In this document: piece after piece, positions 11,394-18,665 of the stretch
Layout of the letters: the number at the start of each line of letters is the position of its first letter
How positions within the stretch are numbered: the stretch's first letter is position 1
From: Comamonas_F sp047606565
GTDB lineage: Bacteria; Pseudomonadota; Gammaproteobacteria; Burkholderiales; Burkholderiaceae_C
Assembly: GCA_047606565.1 (NCBI GenBank)
Contig: JASGEH010000174.1
Coordinates: 1 to 40,101 of the forward strand
Direction: 5' to 3'
Length of the DNA stretch: 40,101 nt
Program-made: the position numbers and the translations under genes
Notes under the pieces: generated by a model
What the model saw: only the letters and a program-made list of their open reading frames with translations
What the model was told of the DNA's origin: nothing
Databases searched by the model: none

Positions 11394-11840
11394 TCAGGAG
11401 TGGTGATGGCCATGATGGTGGTGATGCTCCTCGGCGCACGCCACCGGCGCGCGCTCACCCGCCGTGGCGGCACAGTCAGCGCACAGGCCGTACAGCGTCA
11501 GCTCGTGTCCCTCGACCGTGAAACCGGCGGGCGCCAGTTGCTCGTAGCCGGCCACGCAGCCCGGCACGTCGAAGACCCGGGCGCAGGCCCGGCATTGGAA
11601 ATGGTGGTGATGGTGCTGCGCGGCCTGCCGGCTCTCGTAGCGCGGATTGTCGCCGGGCAGCACGACCAGCTCGATGGCACCGGCCTCCAGCATGGACTTG
11701 AGGTTGCGGTAGACCGTGGCGATACCCATGCCCGGCACGTCGCGCTGGGCTGCGTCCAGCACTTCCTGGGGTGACAGGGGCCGGCGGGCTTCGTCGATGG
11801 CAGTTTGAATGGCGTTGCGCTGACGGGTGTTGCGTTCCAT
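11394..11840 (-). CDS. Fur-family metalloregulator with His-rich tail
   Basis: Transcription repressor of the Fur/Zur/PerR family. The 148 residues comprise a winged-helix DNA-binding domain (1-75, with the family motif ATVYRNLKSM) and a dimerisation/metal domain. The latter has the HHHHHFQCRAC segment (76-86) and two CxxC pairs, C83/C86 and C120/C123, that should hold structural zinc. The C-terminus is a histidine run (139-147). The ATG at 11840 is chosen because similarity starts there; the upstream in-frame extension is not conserved in character. Zinc or iron sensing (Zur versus Fur) cannot be decided without target sites. No zinc or iron uptake genes are adjacent. Confidence 0.88.
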   Translation of the reverse strand: MERNTRQRNAIQTAIDEARRPLSPQEVLDAAQRDVPGMGIATVYRNLKSMLEAGAIELVVLPGDNPRYESRQAAQHHHHHFQCRACARVFDVPGCVAGYEQLAPAGFTVEGHELTLYGLCADCAATAGERAPVACAEEHHHHHGHHHS

Positions 11841-12179
11841 CGGGGACTTCAGGTTAGAGCACTTGGCCTGCTGAAAACAGGCGGGCAGTTCGAGGTGGAC
11901 TTGCCGATCATGCCAGCGATCAAGAAGTGACCGTGAAAATAGCCTCTCGGTCCCTCGCTCGCGCGATGCCCCGCAGCGAGTCAACAGCTTGCCTGCCTCA
12001 TTTCTGTGCTTGTCCCCATCGCCCTTGTCCTGTTAAAGAGCCCGCACTGAGCCATTCCGCTATCAACCGCAGGCCGGTCGCTCCTCGGCCGAAGCAGCAA
12101 GCAAAGCGAAGATGACTGCCCGTCTCGATGTACCCGATAGCTTGCAAGTCCTGCGCCTGGCCATGCCAAACAATGCAAC
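11841..12179. other. Gene-free junction between Fur gene and ECF cassette
   Basis: This stretch of 339 bases has no coding region that I can support on either strand. It marks the change from the GC-rich backbone to the lower-GC ECF cassette. A 10-base word, TGGACTTGCC (11896-11905), recurs at 16403-16412 on the far side of the cassette. No transposase or tRNA was recognised. Confidence 0.5.
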
Positions 12180-12938
12180 TCAGACTCTTCCGCTGATGCC
12201 CTGGGCAAGGCGCGCGAGGCGCAGCCTTGCTGGTGGTTCGACATGTGCCCGCCGCACAACTTCTGAATCGTTAAAGAAGGCGTCGGTCGGGTGAATCGGC
12301 GTTTCGCCGCCGCCCAACGACAGGACCGAATGGACGTTGTTGTCGACGAAATCCATGTCGTGACAGATCAGGACGACCACCTTGCCGGAACTGCTCTCAT
12401 CACGAATGATCGATTGCAGCCTTTCTCTCCAGATGTGGTCCAGCCCGCGTTGCGGTTCATCGAGCAGAATAATCTCCGGTTCCATTGAAAGCAGCGAGGC
12501 GAGCGCAGTAAAGCGCCGCTCGGCAGCGGAAAGGTCGAGCGGGTGGCGGTCGGCGCAATAGGTCAGATGTGTCCGGATGAGGGCCTGTTCGACACGTCTT
12601 TCGATTTCCGTGGGCGACAGTTTCAGTTGCTGCGGCCCGAATGCCAGTTCATCGCGCACCCGTGCTGCGAAAAGCTGCTGCTCGGGTGTCTGGTAAAGCG
12701 TGCCAACATACCGGGCGATCTCATGTACCTGCATATTGCGCGTGCTTTTATCTCTGACCAGCACATCGCCAGTTTCAGGCCGTAGCAATCCGTTGAGAAG
12801 ACGTAGCAAGGTGCTTTTTCCGGCACCGTTCCTGCCGACAATACCCAGAACATGCCCAGCAGGCACCTCCGCAACCAGATTACTGAATAGCGAGGGTTGA
12901 CCGGGCCACGCGAAAGACAGGTTTTTCAGACTGAGCAT
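12180..12938 (-). CDS. ECF transporter ATPase subunit with degenerate signature motif
   Basis: Cytoplasmic ATP-binding subunit of an energy-coupling-factor importer, 252 residues. Walker A is GRNGAGKST (35-43), the Q-loop is Gln83 in LYQTPEQQLF, Walker B with catalytic Glu is IILLDE (156-161), and the switch His is His193 in LICHDMD. The ABC signature is unusual: LSAAE (136-140) stands where LSGGQ/E is expected. The start overlaps the preceding ATPase gene by 13 bases. It is the last gene of the cassette. The QTPEQQLF and DELAFGP segments are typical of ECF ATPases (EcfA) rather than of classical importers. Confidence 0.88.
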   Translation of the reverse strand: MLSLKNLSFAWPGQPSLFSNLVAEVPAGHVLGIVGRNGAGKSTLLRLLNGLLRPETGDVLVRDKSTRNMQVHEIARYVGTLYQTPEQQLFAARVRDELAFGPQQLKLSPTEIERRVEQALIRTHLTYCADRHPLDLSAAERRFTALASLLSMEPEIILLDEPQRGLDHIWRERLQSIIRDESSSGKVVVLICHDMDFVDNNVHSVLSLGGGETPIHPTDAFFNDSEVVRRAHVEPPARLRLARLAQGISGRV

Positions 12939-13762
12939 CGCTTATATTCTGAAAGAAGTGCCGCCGCTTCGCAGTCATTGAGTGGCAGCGCGCGGTCGGG
13001 AAGACCGTGCCCTTCCGGAAGTTGCTGGAAGGCACGGGCAATGACCGGTAATCCGAGCACTTCTGTGCAAGCGGCGCTGAGAAGAACAGTGCGGGCATCA
13101 CCCTCGACCGCGATTCGGCCATCCCGCAACAACAGGAAATGTTTTGCCGTGGCCAGCGCCACATCTGGATTGCTCTCGAAGAAGACAAGAGTCACGCTTT
13201 CCGGCAGTTCGGTCAGCACACCCGCCAGATGATCACGCGATGCCGGGTCAAGATTGGTGAAGGGCTCGTCAAGAATGAGCACAGACGGTGATAGAGCGAG
13301 TGCGGCGGCAATGACGAGGCGCTGCTGCTCACCACCTGAAAGCGTGAATGGCGCGCGGTGCGCCAGCGCCTCGAGCCGGCAGGTCGTCATGGCTTGGTCG
13401 CGACGGGTGATGATCTCTTCCGCGGGCAGACCGAGATTTTCGGGGCCAAAGGAAATCTCCTCTGCCACGGTAAAGGCACGCCCGGTCAGGTGTTGTGCGG
13501 GAAACTGCCCAACGAGTTGAATCGCCGTCGCACGTTCGGCAATGGAGTAATCCTGCCATGGTCTTCCCTGCCACAAAACGGTGCCACGTCCATCGGCATT
13601 GGCCGAGGTCAGCCAGCCCGCCAGCCAGTGGGCTAGCGTTGTTTTTCCTGAACCGTTGGCACCGAGAATGGCGATGCGTTCACCAGGCCTGATTGTGAAG
13701 AAAATGCCATCCAGCACCGGTGTATTGCCATAGGCAAAATAAAGATCTTTGACTTCAATCAT
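12926..13762 (-). CDS. ECF transporter ATPase subunit lacking the switch histidine
   Basis: Second ATP-binding subunit, 278 residues. Walker A is GANGSGKTT (34-42), the signature is canonical LSGGE (141-145), and Walker B with Glu is VLILDE (161-166). At the H-loop, where THD is usual, the sequence reads FFESNPD (194-200), so the switch histidine is missing. SFGPENLGLP (104-113) is typical of EcfA proteins. The ATG at 13762 overlaps the T-component stop by 4 bases (ATGA). About 50 residues after the Walker-B region resemble the C-terminal part of EcfA subunits. It pairs with the ATPase encoded next to it. Confidence 0.88.
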   Translation of the reverse strand: MIEVKDLYFAYGNTPVLDGIFFTIRPGERIAILGANGSGKTTLAHWLAGWLTSANADGRGTVLWQGRPWQDYSIAERATAIQLVGQFPAQHLTGRAFTVAEEISFGPENLGLPAEEIITRRDQAMTTCRLEALAHRAPFTLSGGEQQRLVIAAALALSPSVLILDEPFTNLDPASRDHLAGVLTELPESVTLVFFESNPDVALATAKHFLLLRDGRIAVEGDARTVLLSAACTEVLGLPVIARAFQQLPEGHGLPDRALPLNDCEAAALLSEYKRCSV

Positions 13763-14523
13763 GCCAGAATCACGTAACCGAGCTCCGCAACCATCGCGAC
13801 TGCGAAAGCTGCACGCATCGCTTTCTCTCCGGCACTGTCCCTTGGCGGGTCGATCACCGTGCGCCACGGTAAAGCGCGAAAACCGCGGGCCGTCAGCAAA
13901 TTGGCTCTCTCATGCGCATCGCTCAGCGCCAGTGTCAGCAACGGCACAACCAGGATTCGCAGGGCATGAAAACGCGCCGTGACCGTACCGCCAAGGGCAA
14001 GCCCGCGTGTCTGCTGGGCTTCCCGGATGGCATTGGCACGCGCTGTGAACTGATCGATCAGCAGAAGCGGGCTCGCGAGCAAGAACGAGGCGGCCGGTGG
14101 CCAGCGCGCGGCATCGAGAGAGCGCAGTAATGCCGAAGGATGCGTCGTCGCCACAAAAAGCAGCGAGGCCGTGAGCATCAGCGAGATTCTGCCGCCAACG
14201 GCAGCCGCATATTCAAGCCCCGCCGGGCTATAGGGCAGCCAGCCGAAAGCCTGCCGGAAATCCGGTCGCGACATGATGAGACCATGGAAGGCGAAAATGG
14301 CAACGATGAACGGCAGGGACAGCAGGAGATATCGGATGACGATCTGACGACCGATAGCAGCCGCAAAAGCAAGTGCGAGCAGGACGATCGTCGCACCCCA
14401 CAAAACCGGCCACGGCGGCACAAATGCACTGACCACGCAAAACAGCAGAAATACGATTTTTGTGCGAGGGTTGACCCGGTGAAGAAAACTCTCCAATGGA
14501 ACTGGAATGTAGAGCGACTGCAT
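13759..14523 (-). CDS. ECF transporter T component (EcfT/CbiQ family permease)
   Basis: Membrane coupling subunit that links the S component to the two ATPases. It has 254 residues: hydrophobic segments at about 25-55, 62-83, 108-128 and 145-158, a long cytoplasmic region, and a final membrane segment at the C-terminus. The family has two Ala-Arg-Gly coupling motifs; here they read TRG (172-174, in QQTRGLALG) and ARG (212-214, in LLTARGF). The start codon overlaps the S-component stop by one base (TGATG), and its stop overlaps the next ATPase start by four. Confidence 0.87.
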   Translation of the reverse strand: MQSLYIPVPLESFLHRVNPRTKIVFLLFCVVSAFVPPWPVLWGATIVLLALAFAAAIGRQIVIRYLLLSLPFIVAIFAFHGLIMSRPDFRQAFGWLPYSPAGLEYAAAVGGRISLMLTASLLFVATTHPSALLRSLDAARWPPAASFLLASPLLLIDQFTARANAIREAQQTRGLALGGTVTARFHALRILVVPLLTLALSDAHERANLLTARGFRALPWRTVIDPPRDSAGEKAMRAAFAVAMVAELGYVILA

Positions 14524-15116
14524 CAGGCTCTACGGCTGTAGTGCAGATAACTATAACCGCTTGTCAGGCGTTCGGGCAACTGGCGCACCAGACCCCATAC
14601 GAGCACAGCCGAGAGTACTTTGTCGGCGATATTGGTGCCAAAAACGGTAAACGCCACCGAACTCAGCAATGTCTGACCGACGCTCGAGAGATACGCGATG
14701 AAGAAATCCGCACCGGAGCCGGTAACACCGCCGAAGAGGTAGATGCGGATCGGAACCGCGATGACCGTCAGGGCCGCGGCAATGACCGCGCCCGAGATGA
14801 CCGCCTGCCAGACGGTTCTGAATCCGCCGACACGGGCAAGAAGACCTGCCACGACGCCGATCACCAAGGCGACCGGCGCAAAGGCGGCGGCAACCGGTGC
14901 GAACAGAAGGCCGATGACGAGATTGGTCAACACGCCGGTCACGCCGCCGGCGATGGGACCGGCAAGGCCCGCCACCAAAATGGTACCTATGGAATCCAGA
15001 AAGATCGGCAGCCGAAGCAAGTCGTTGAGCTGCCCGCCGATGATGTTGATGACGATGGCGACGCCGATCAGCGCCAGAATTTTCGTATCGAAATAGCCTT
15101 TTACAGCAGTGACCAT
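14523..15116 (-). CDS. ECF transporter S component, substrate unknown
   Basis: Small integral-membrane protein of 197 residues with five or six hydrophobic segments, in the position expected for the substrate-binding (S) subunit. The segment LPIFLDSIGTILVAGLAGPI (about 36-55) followed by a Gly/Thr/Asn-rich helix (GGVTGVLTNLVIG) is typical of riboflavin-transporter-like S components. I do not recognise it as BioY, ThiT, RibU or CbiM, and the substrate is not assigned. The ATG at 15116 fits the first hydrophobic helix, with only a modest GGGG upstream. It is tightly coupled to the T component. Confidence 0.75.
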   Translation of the reverse strand: MVTAVKGYFDTKILALIGVAIVINIIGGQLNDLLRLPIFLDSIGTILVAGLAGPIAGGVTGVLTNLVIGLLFAPVAAAFAPVALVIGVVAGLLARVGGFRTVWQAVISGAVIAAALTVIAVPIRIYLFGGVTGSGADFFIAYLSSVGQTLLSSVAFTVFGTNIADKVLSAVLVWGLVRQLPERLTSGYSYLHYSRRA

Positions 15117-15184
15117 GATACTACCCCGGTGAAATACCCCCGAAATGAATATTCGGAAAGCAGATGATTGATACGGCAACCGGA

Positions 15185-15622
15185 TTAGCTCGGCTGGCGA
15201 CTTTCCACAACGAGCTCTTCCCAGCCGGATTGCTTGCAAAGCTCGCGCCGGAACGACAGATCCTCGAACTCCGCAAGCGTGATCTCGGCTGTGGTGTAGA
15301 CGGACGATCCGACGCCGAAATGGGCGCCGATTGTTCTACCCGTCCCGTCGGAGAGCGAAATATGCAGATGCTCACCCTTCTCATCGATCGTACCGACTAA
15401 CGAAACGATCTCGAAATGGCCGGAAACCTCGGTCCATACGCCGGTATTGGCATATCGCAGCAGCGCCCTCCGCAGGCTTCCCACCACGGAAACGATGGAG
15501 ACCGCTTTCAGCCCGTTGGCATTGACGAATTTCCGCAGTTCCTCAACGACATCCTGCCCTGGCTTGAGGCGAAGGGCATAGAAGCGCGCCCGACTGGACG
15601 TTGCATTTTCATACTCACTCAT
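15185..15622 (-). CDS. PPC-domain (DUF296) protein leading the ECF cassette
   Basis: Stand-alone PPC domain of 145 residues. PPC domains occur in plant AHL proteins and as single-domain proteins in bacteria and archaea, whose function is unknown although databases call them DNA-binding. Visible features are the N-terminal RLKPGQDVVEELRKFV segment, the core GEHLHISLSD, and His85, His87 and His101 (in IGAHFG), matching the conserved histidine cluster of the fold. There is no AT-hook. AGGG lies upstream of ATG 15622. It is 68 bases from the S-component gene and is probably cotranscribed, so a role in sensing or processing the transported compound is possible but unproven. Confidence 0.82.
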   Translation of the reverse strand: MSEYENATSSRARFYALRLKPGQDVVEELRKFVNANGLKAVSIVSVVGSLRRALLRYANTGVWTEVSGHFEIVSLVGTIDEKGEHLHISLSDGTGRTIGAHFGVGSSVYTTAEITLAEFEDLSFRRELCKQSGWEELVVESRQPS

Positions 15623-16061
15623 GATTTAACCCTGATTTGCAAGCCGAGCAAAAAACACCCTAATTCAAGCCACTCAAAAATCCATTAAAACTGTAGACAA
15701 TTAATCCAGGCAGCAGATGCAATGGCAAAAAACTGTTTACCCTGCTTGCAAATGGGTGCACATGGATTTAACGAGTCCAGAACGAGCTGCATCACGAAAA
15801 TGCGCCAAACCTTGAGCCCGACAGAAAAATCAACCCATCGGCTGGCGCAATGGGGAAATCCCTCTTAACCATCCTTATGCGAGCAAACCCCTGCTCCAAC
15901 GGAGTGGGCGATTAGTTGCAAACCAAGATAAACTTCAAATAATTACTTCTCACTTTGCAAATACCGGACTCTCATCAAGCTCACGGATTGAACTCTACTA
16001 TAAGTCTATAAGAAATAATTTCTTTCCTAATTCAAAATTCTGATAACGAAAGAAGCGAGCG
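15623..16061. other. AT-rich gene-free region upstream of the ECF cassette
   Basis: About 440 bases, visibly richer in A+T than the rest of the window, without a coding region. It should hold the promoter of the minus-strand ECF cassette, but I could not pick a convincing -35/-10 pair. Two small symmetrical words are present: TTGTCTACAG read on the minus strand at 15691-15700, resembling half-conserved GntR-type operators, and AGAAATAATTTCT at 16011-16023. Confidence 0.4.
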
Positions 16062-16315
16062 ACCTACCGTAAGATCCCCCGCCAAGTGCCGGTGGCGGAG
16101 GGATGCCGCAAGCACGGGATCAGCTCGCCGACGTGTGACACGTGGAAGAGCAAGTACGCGGGAGCGTACGGTGTCGGGCATGACGCGCATGCGCGAGCTG
16201 GAAGTGGAAAACGCCCGGCTCAGGCGCATGTGCAGACCTGGCGCTGAAGAACGCAGCGATCAAATACAACGAGTACCGACCGCATGACGCATTGGGAATG
16301 GGGCGCGGGAGATGA
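16062..16315 (+). pseudogene. Scrambled IS3-family transposase remnant
   Basis: Three fragments of IS3-type transposase lie in three successive frames. VPVAEGCRKHGIS and a DTWKSKY segment (around 16086-16160) match the helix-turn-helix of OrfA. MRELEVENARLRRM (from 16189) matches the OrfA leucine-zipper region. DLALKNAAIK completes OrfA in the next frame and runs directly into YNEYRPHDALG, which is the C-terminal end of OrfB, ending at TGA 16313-16315. Two frameshifts plus an internal deletion of nearly all OrfB explain this. No terminal inverted repeats were found. It is non-functional. Confidence 0.8.
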
Positions 16316-16499
16316 TGAGGTTTTTTGCTGGTGTCGCCCCTGCCCAGCAAGACGGCACGGGTATGCGGCTTTTCGGTACTCAATGTCCCCATTCCGACAG
16401 CCTGGACTTGCCAAATCGAATGCGGAAAAGCTATGCACCGGGGAACGTCACGCGCCAGCTCAGGCGGCCATGCGTCCCCTCTCCTTGCAGGCGCGCTGC

Positions 16500-17237
16500 T
16501 CAGCCCATGTGCAGGCCGCCGTTGATGGAAAAGTCGGCGCCGGTGGCGTAGCCGCCCTCGTCCGAGGCCAGCCAGCCGATGATGGAGGCGATTTCCTCAG
16601 GCGCGCCGAGGCGGCGCGCCGGCACGGTGGCGACGATCTTGTCGAGCACGTCCGGGCGGATCGCGCGCACCATGTCGGTGCCGACGTAGCCCGGGCTCAC
16701 GGTATTGACGGTCACGCCCTTGCTGGCAACTTCCTGGGCCAGCGCCATCGTGAAGCCGTGCAGCCCGGCCTTGGCGGTCGAGTAGTTGACCTGGCCGAAC
16801 TGCCCCTTCTGGCCGTTGACCGACGAGATGTTGATGATGCGGCCCCAGCCCTGCTCGATCATGCCGTCGATGACCTGCTTGGTCACGTTGAACATGCTGT
16901 CGAGGTTGGTGGAGATGACCGCGTCCCAGTCGGCTTTCGCCATCTTGCGGAACTGGCCGTCGCGCGTGATGCCGGCGTTGTTGACCAACACCGAAACGGT
17001 GCCGTGCTCGGCCTTGACCTTGTCGAAGGCGGCGGTGGTGGAATCCCAGTCGCTCACATTGCCGACCGAGGCGTGAAACGTGTAGCCCTGCTGCCGTTGC
17101 TCGTCCAGCCAGCGCTCGTAGTCGCGGCTGGGGCCGCAGCCAGCGATCACCTTGAAGCCGTCGCGATGCAGGCGCTGGCAGATGGCCGTTCCGATGCCCC
17201 CCATGCCGCCTGTCACATAGGCCAACTTCTGACTCAT
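16500..17237 (-). CDS. phaB: Acetoacetyl-CoA reductase PhaB
   Basis: Short-chain dehydrogenase/reductase that reduces acetoacetyl-CoA to (R)-3-hydroxybutyryl-CoA with NADPH, the second step of PHB synthesis. It has 245 residues. The nucleotide-binding motif is TGGMGGIG (9-16), NNAG is at 86-89, and the catalytic triad is Ser139, Tyr152 and Lys156 (YSTAK). The C-terminal NGGLHMG ending is typical of PhaB. The overall sequence is much closer to PhaB than to FabG. GGAG precedes ATG 17237. It is the last gene of phaC-phaA-phaB, 97 bases after phaA. Confidence 0.95.
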   Translation of the reverse strand: MSQKLAYVTGGMGGIGTAICQRLHRDGFKVIAGCGPSRDYERWLDEQRQQGYTFHASVGNVSDWDSTTAAFDKVKAEHGTVSVLVNNAGITRDGQFRKMAKADWDAVISTNLDSMFNVTKQVIDGMIEQGWGRIINISSVNGQKGQFGQVNYSTAKAGLHGFTMALAQEVASKGVTVNTVSPGYVGTDMVRAIRPDVLDKIVATVPARRLGAPEEIASIIGWLASDEGGYATGADFSINGGLHMG

Positions 17238-17334
17238 AACACTACTCCGATTTATTGAATGCTGAAGACTAGCAAACTATGGACCGCCACCGCCGCCCCG
17301 ATGCCTAGAGACAACCCGGGGGCCGCGCGATGGT

Positions 17335-18513
17335 TCAGCGCTCCAGCGCCAGCGCCACGCCCATGCCGCCGCCGATGCACAGCGAGGCCAGGCCCTTCCT
17401 GGCATTGCGCCGCTGCATTTCGTGCAGCAGCGTGACCAGGATGCGGCAGCCCGAGGCGCCGATGGGGTGGCCGATGGCGATGGCGCCGCCGTTGACGTTG
17501 ATCTTGCTGGTGTCCCAGCCCATTTCCTGGTTCACCGCGCAGGCCTGGGCGGCGAAGGCTTCGTTGATTTCGAGCAGGTCGAGGTCGCTGGCGCGCCAGC
17601 CGGCGCGCGCCAGCGCCTTTTGCGAAGCACTCACCGGCCCCATGCCCATGTAGGCCGGATCGAGCCCGCTGGTGGCGTAGCTGGCGATGCGCGCCAGCGG
17701 CGTCAGCCCCAGTTCGCTGGCCTTGCGCGCGGTGGTGACCAGTACCGCCGCGGCGCCGTCGTTGATGCCCGAGGCATTGCCGGCGGTGACCGTGCCTTCC
17801 TTGTCGAAGGCCGGGCGCAAGCCGGCCAGCGCGGCCTCGTTGGATTTGCGGTTGATGAATTCGTCGGTGTCGAACACCAGCGGATCGCCCTTGCGCTGCG
17901 GAATCTGCACCGGGACGATCTCGTCCTTGAAGCGCCCGGCATCCTGCGCGGCGATGGCCTTGGCCTGGCTGGCCAGCGCGAAGGCGTCCTGCTGCTCGCG
18001 GCCGATCTTGAACTTGCGGGCCACGTTCTCGGCGGTGATGCCCATGTGGTACTGGTTGTAGGCGTCCCACAGGCCGTCGACGATCATGGTGTCGACCAGC
18101 TTCCAGTCGCCCATGCGCTGGCCCTCGCGCGATTGCGGCAGCGCATGGACCGAGCGGCTCATGTTCTCCTGGCCGCCGGCCACCACGATCTCGCTGTCGC
18201 CCGTGGCCACCGCCTGCGCGGCCAGCATGACGGCCTTGAGGCCGGAGCCACAGACCGCGTTGATGGTGAGCGCCGGCGTCTCGCGCGCGATGCCCGACTT
18301 GATGAGCGCCTGGCGCGCCGGGTTTTGCCCGGCGGCGGCCGTCAGCACCTGGCCGAGGATGACTTCGCCGACCTGGTCGGGCGTGAGCCGGGCGCGCTCG
18401 AGCACCGCGCGAATGGCGGTGGCGCCCAGGTCGACGGCCGGCACGCTGGCCAGCGAACCACCGAACTTCCCGACGGCCGTGCGTGCGGCGGAAACGATGA
18501 CGATGTCTTCCAT
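17335..18513 (-). CDS. phaA: Acetyl-CoA acetyltransferase PhaA (beta-ketothiolase)
   Basis: Condenses two acetyl-CoA to acetoacetyl-CoA, the first step of PHB synthesis. It has 392 residues, the standard biosynthetic thiolase length. The nucleophilic Cys88 is in NAVCGSGLK, His349 is in GHPIGASG, and the second catalytic Cys379 is in CIGGG. These correspond to Cys89/His348/Cys378 of the Zoogloea enzyme. QENMSRSVH and NEAFAAQA are further thiolase signatures. It lies between phaC (152-base gap) and phaB (97-base gap), all on the minus strand. Confidence 0.95.
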   Translation of the reverse strand: MEDIVIVSAARTAVGKFGGSLASVPAVDLGATAIRAVLERARLTPDQVGEVILGQVLTAAAGQNPARQALIKSGIARETPALTINAVCGSGLKAVMLAAQAVATGDSEIVVAGGQENMSRSVHALPQSREGQRMGDWKLVDTMIVDGLWDAYNQYHMGITAENVARKFKIGREQQDAFALASQAKAIAAQDAGRFKDEIVPVQIPQRKGDPLVFDTDEFINRKSNEAALAGLRPAFDKEGTVTAGNASGINDGAAAVLVTTARKASELGLTPLARIASYATSGLDPAYMGMGPVSASQKALARAGWRASDLDLLEINEAFAAQACAVNQEMGWDTSKINVNGGAIAIGHPIGASGCRILVTLLHEMQRRNARKGLASLCIGGGMGVALALER

Positions 18514-18574
18514 GATGTCTCGGTCTTTCTCGTAGAAGGTGGAGAGGGCAGGTGTTGCGCGGCCCTGCCTTCCA

Positions 18575-18589
18575 TGCTGCGCCGCACAA
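18575..18589. promoter_or_regulatory. PhaR-like half-conserved palindrome upstream of phaA
   Basis: TGCTGC-GCC-GCACAA lies between phaC and phaA. It resembles the perfect TGCTGC-N3-GCAGCA palindrome found upstream of phaZ in this window and the CTGC-N3/4-GCAG motif known for the PHA regulator PhaR of Paracoccus. Three positions of the right arm deviate. Function is inferred. Confidence 0.3.
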
Positions 18590-18665
18590 TAAAGGGCATG
18601 TTAGTGCCGCCAGGCACCGGCAGGCCCCATGAAAAACCCTGAATCCGCGCGCGACGGGGCAATCG

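Noticed and set aside
15691..15700. TTGTCTACAG as a GntR-type operator for the ECF cassette
   Set aside because: Only a TGT-N2-ACA core is symmetrical and no GntR gene is adjacent; mentioned in the region entry but not called.
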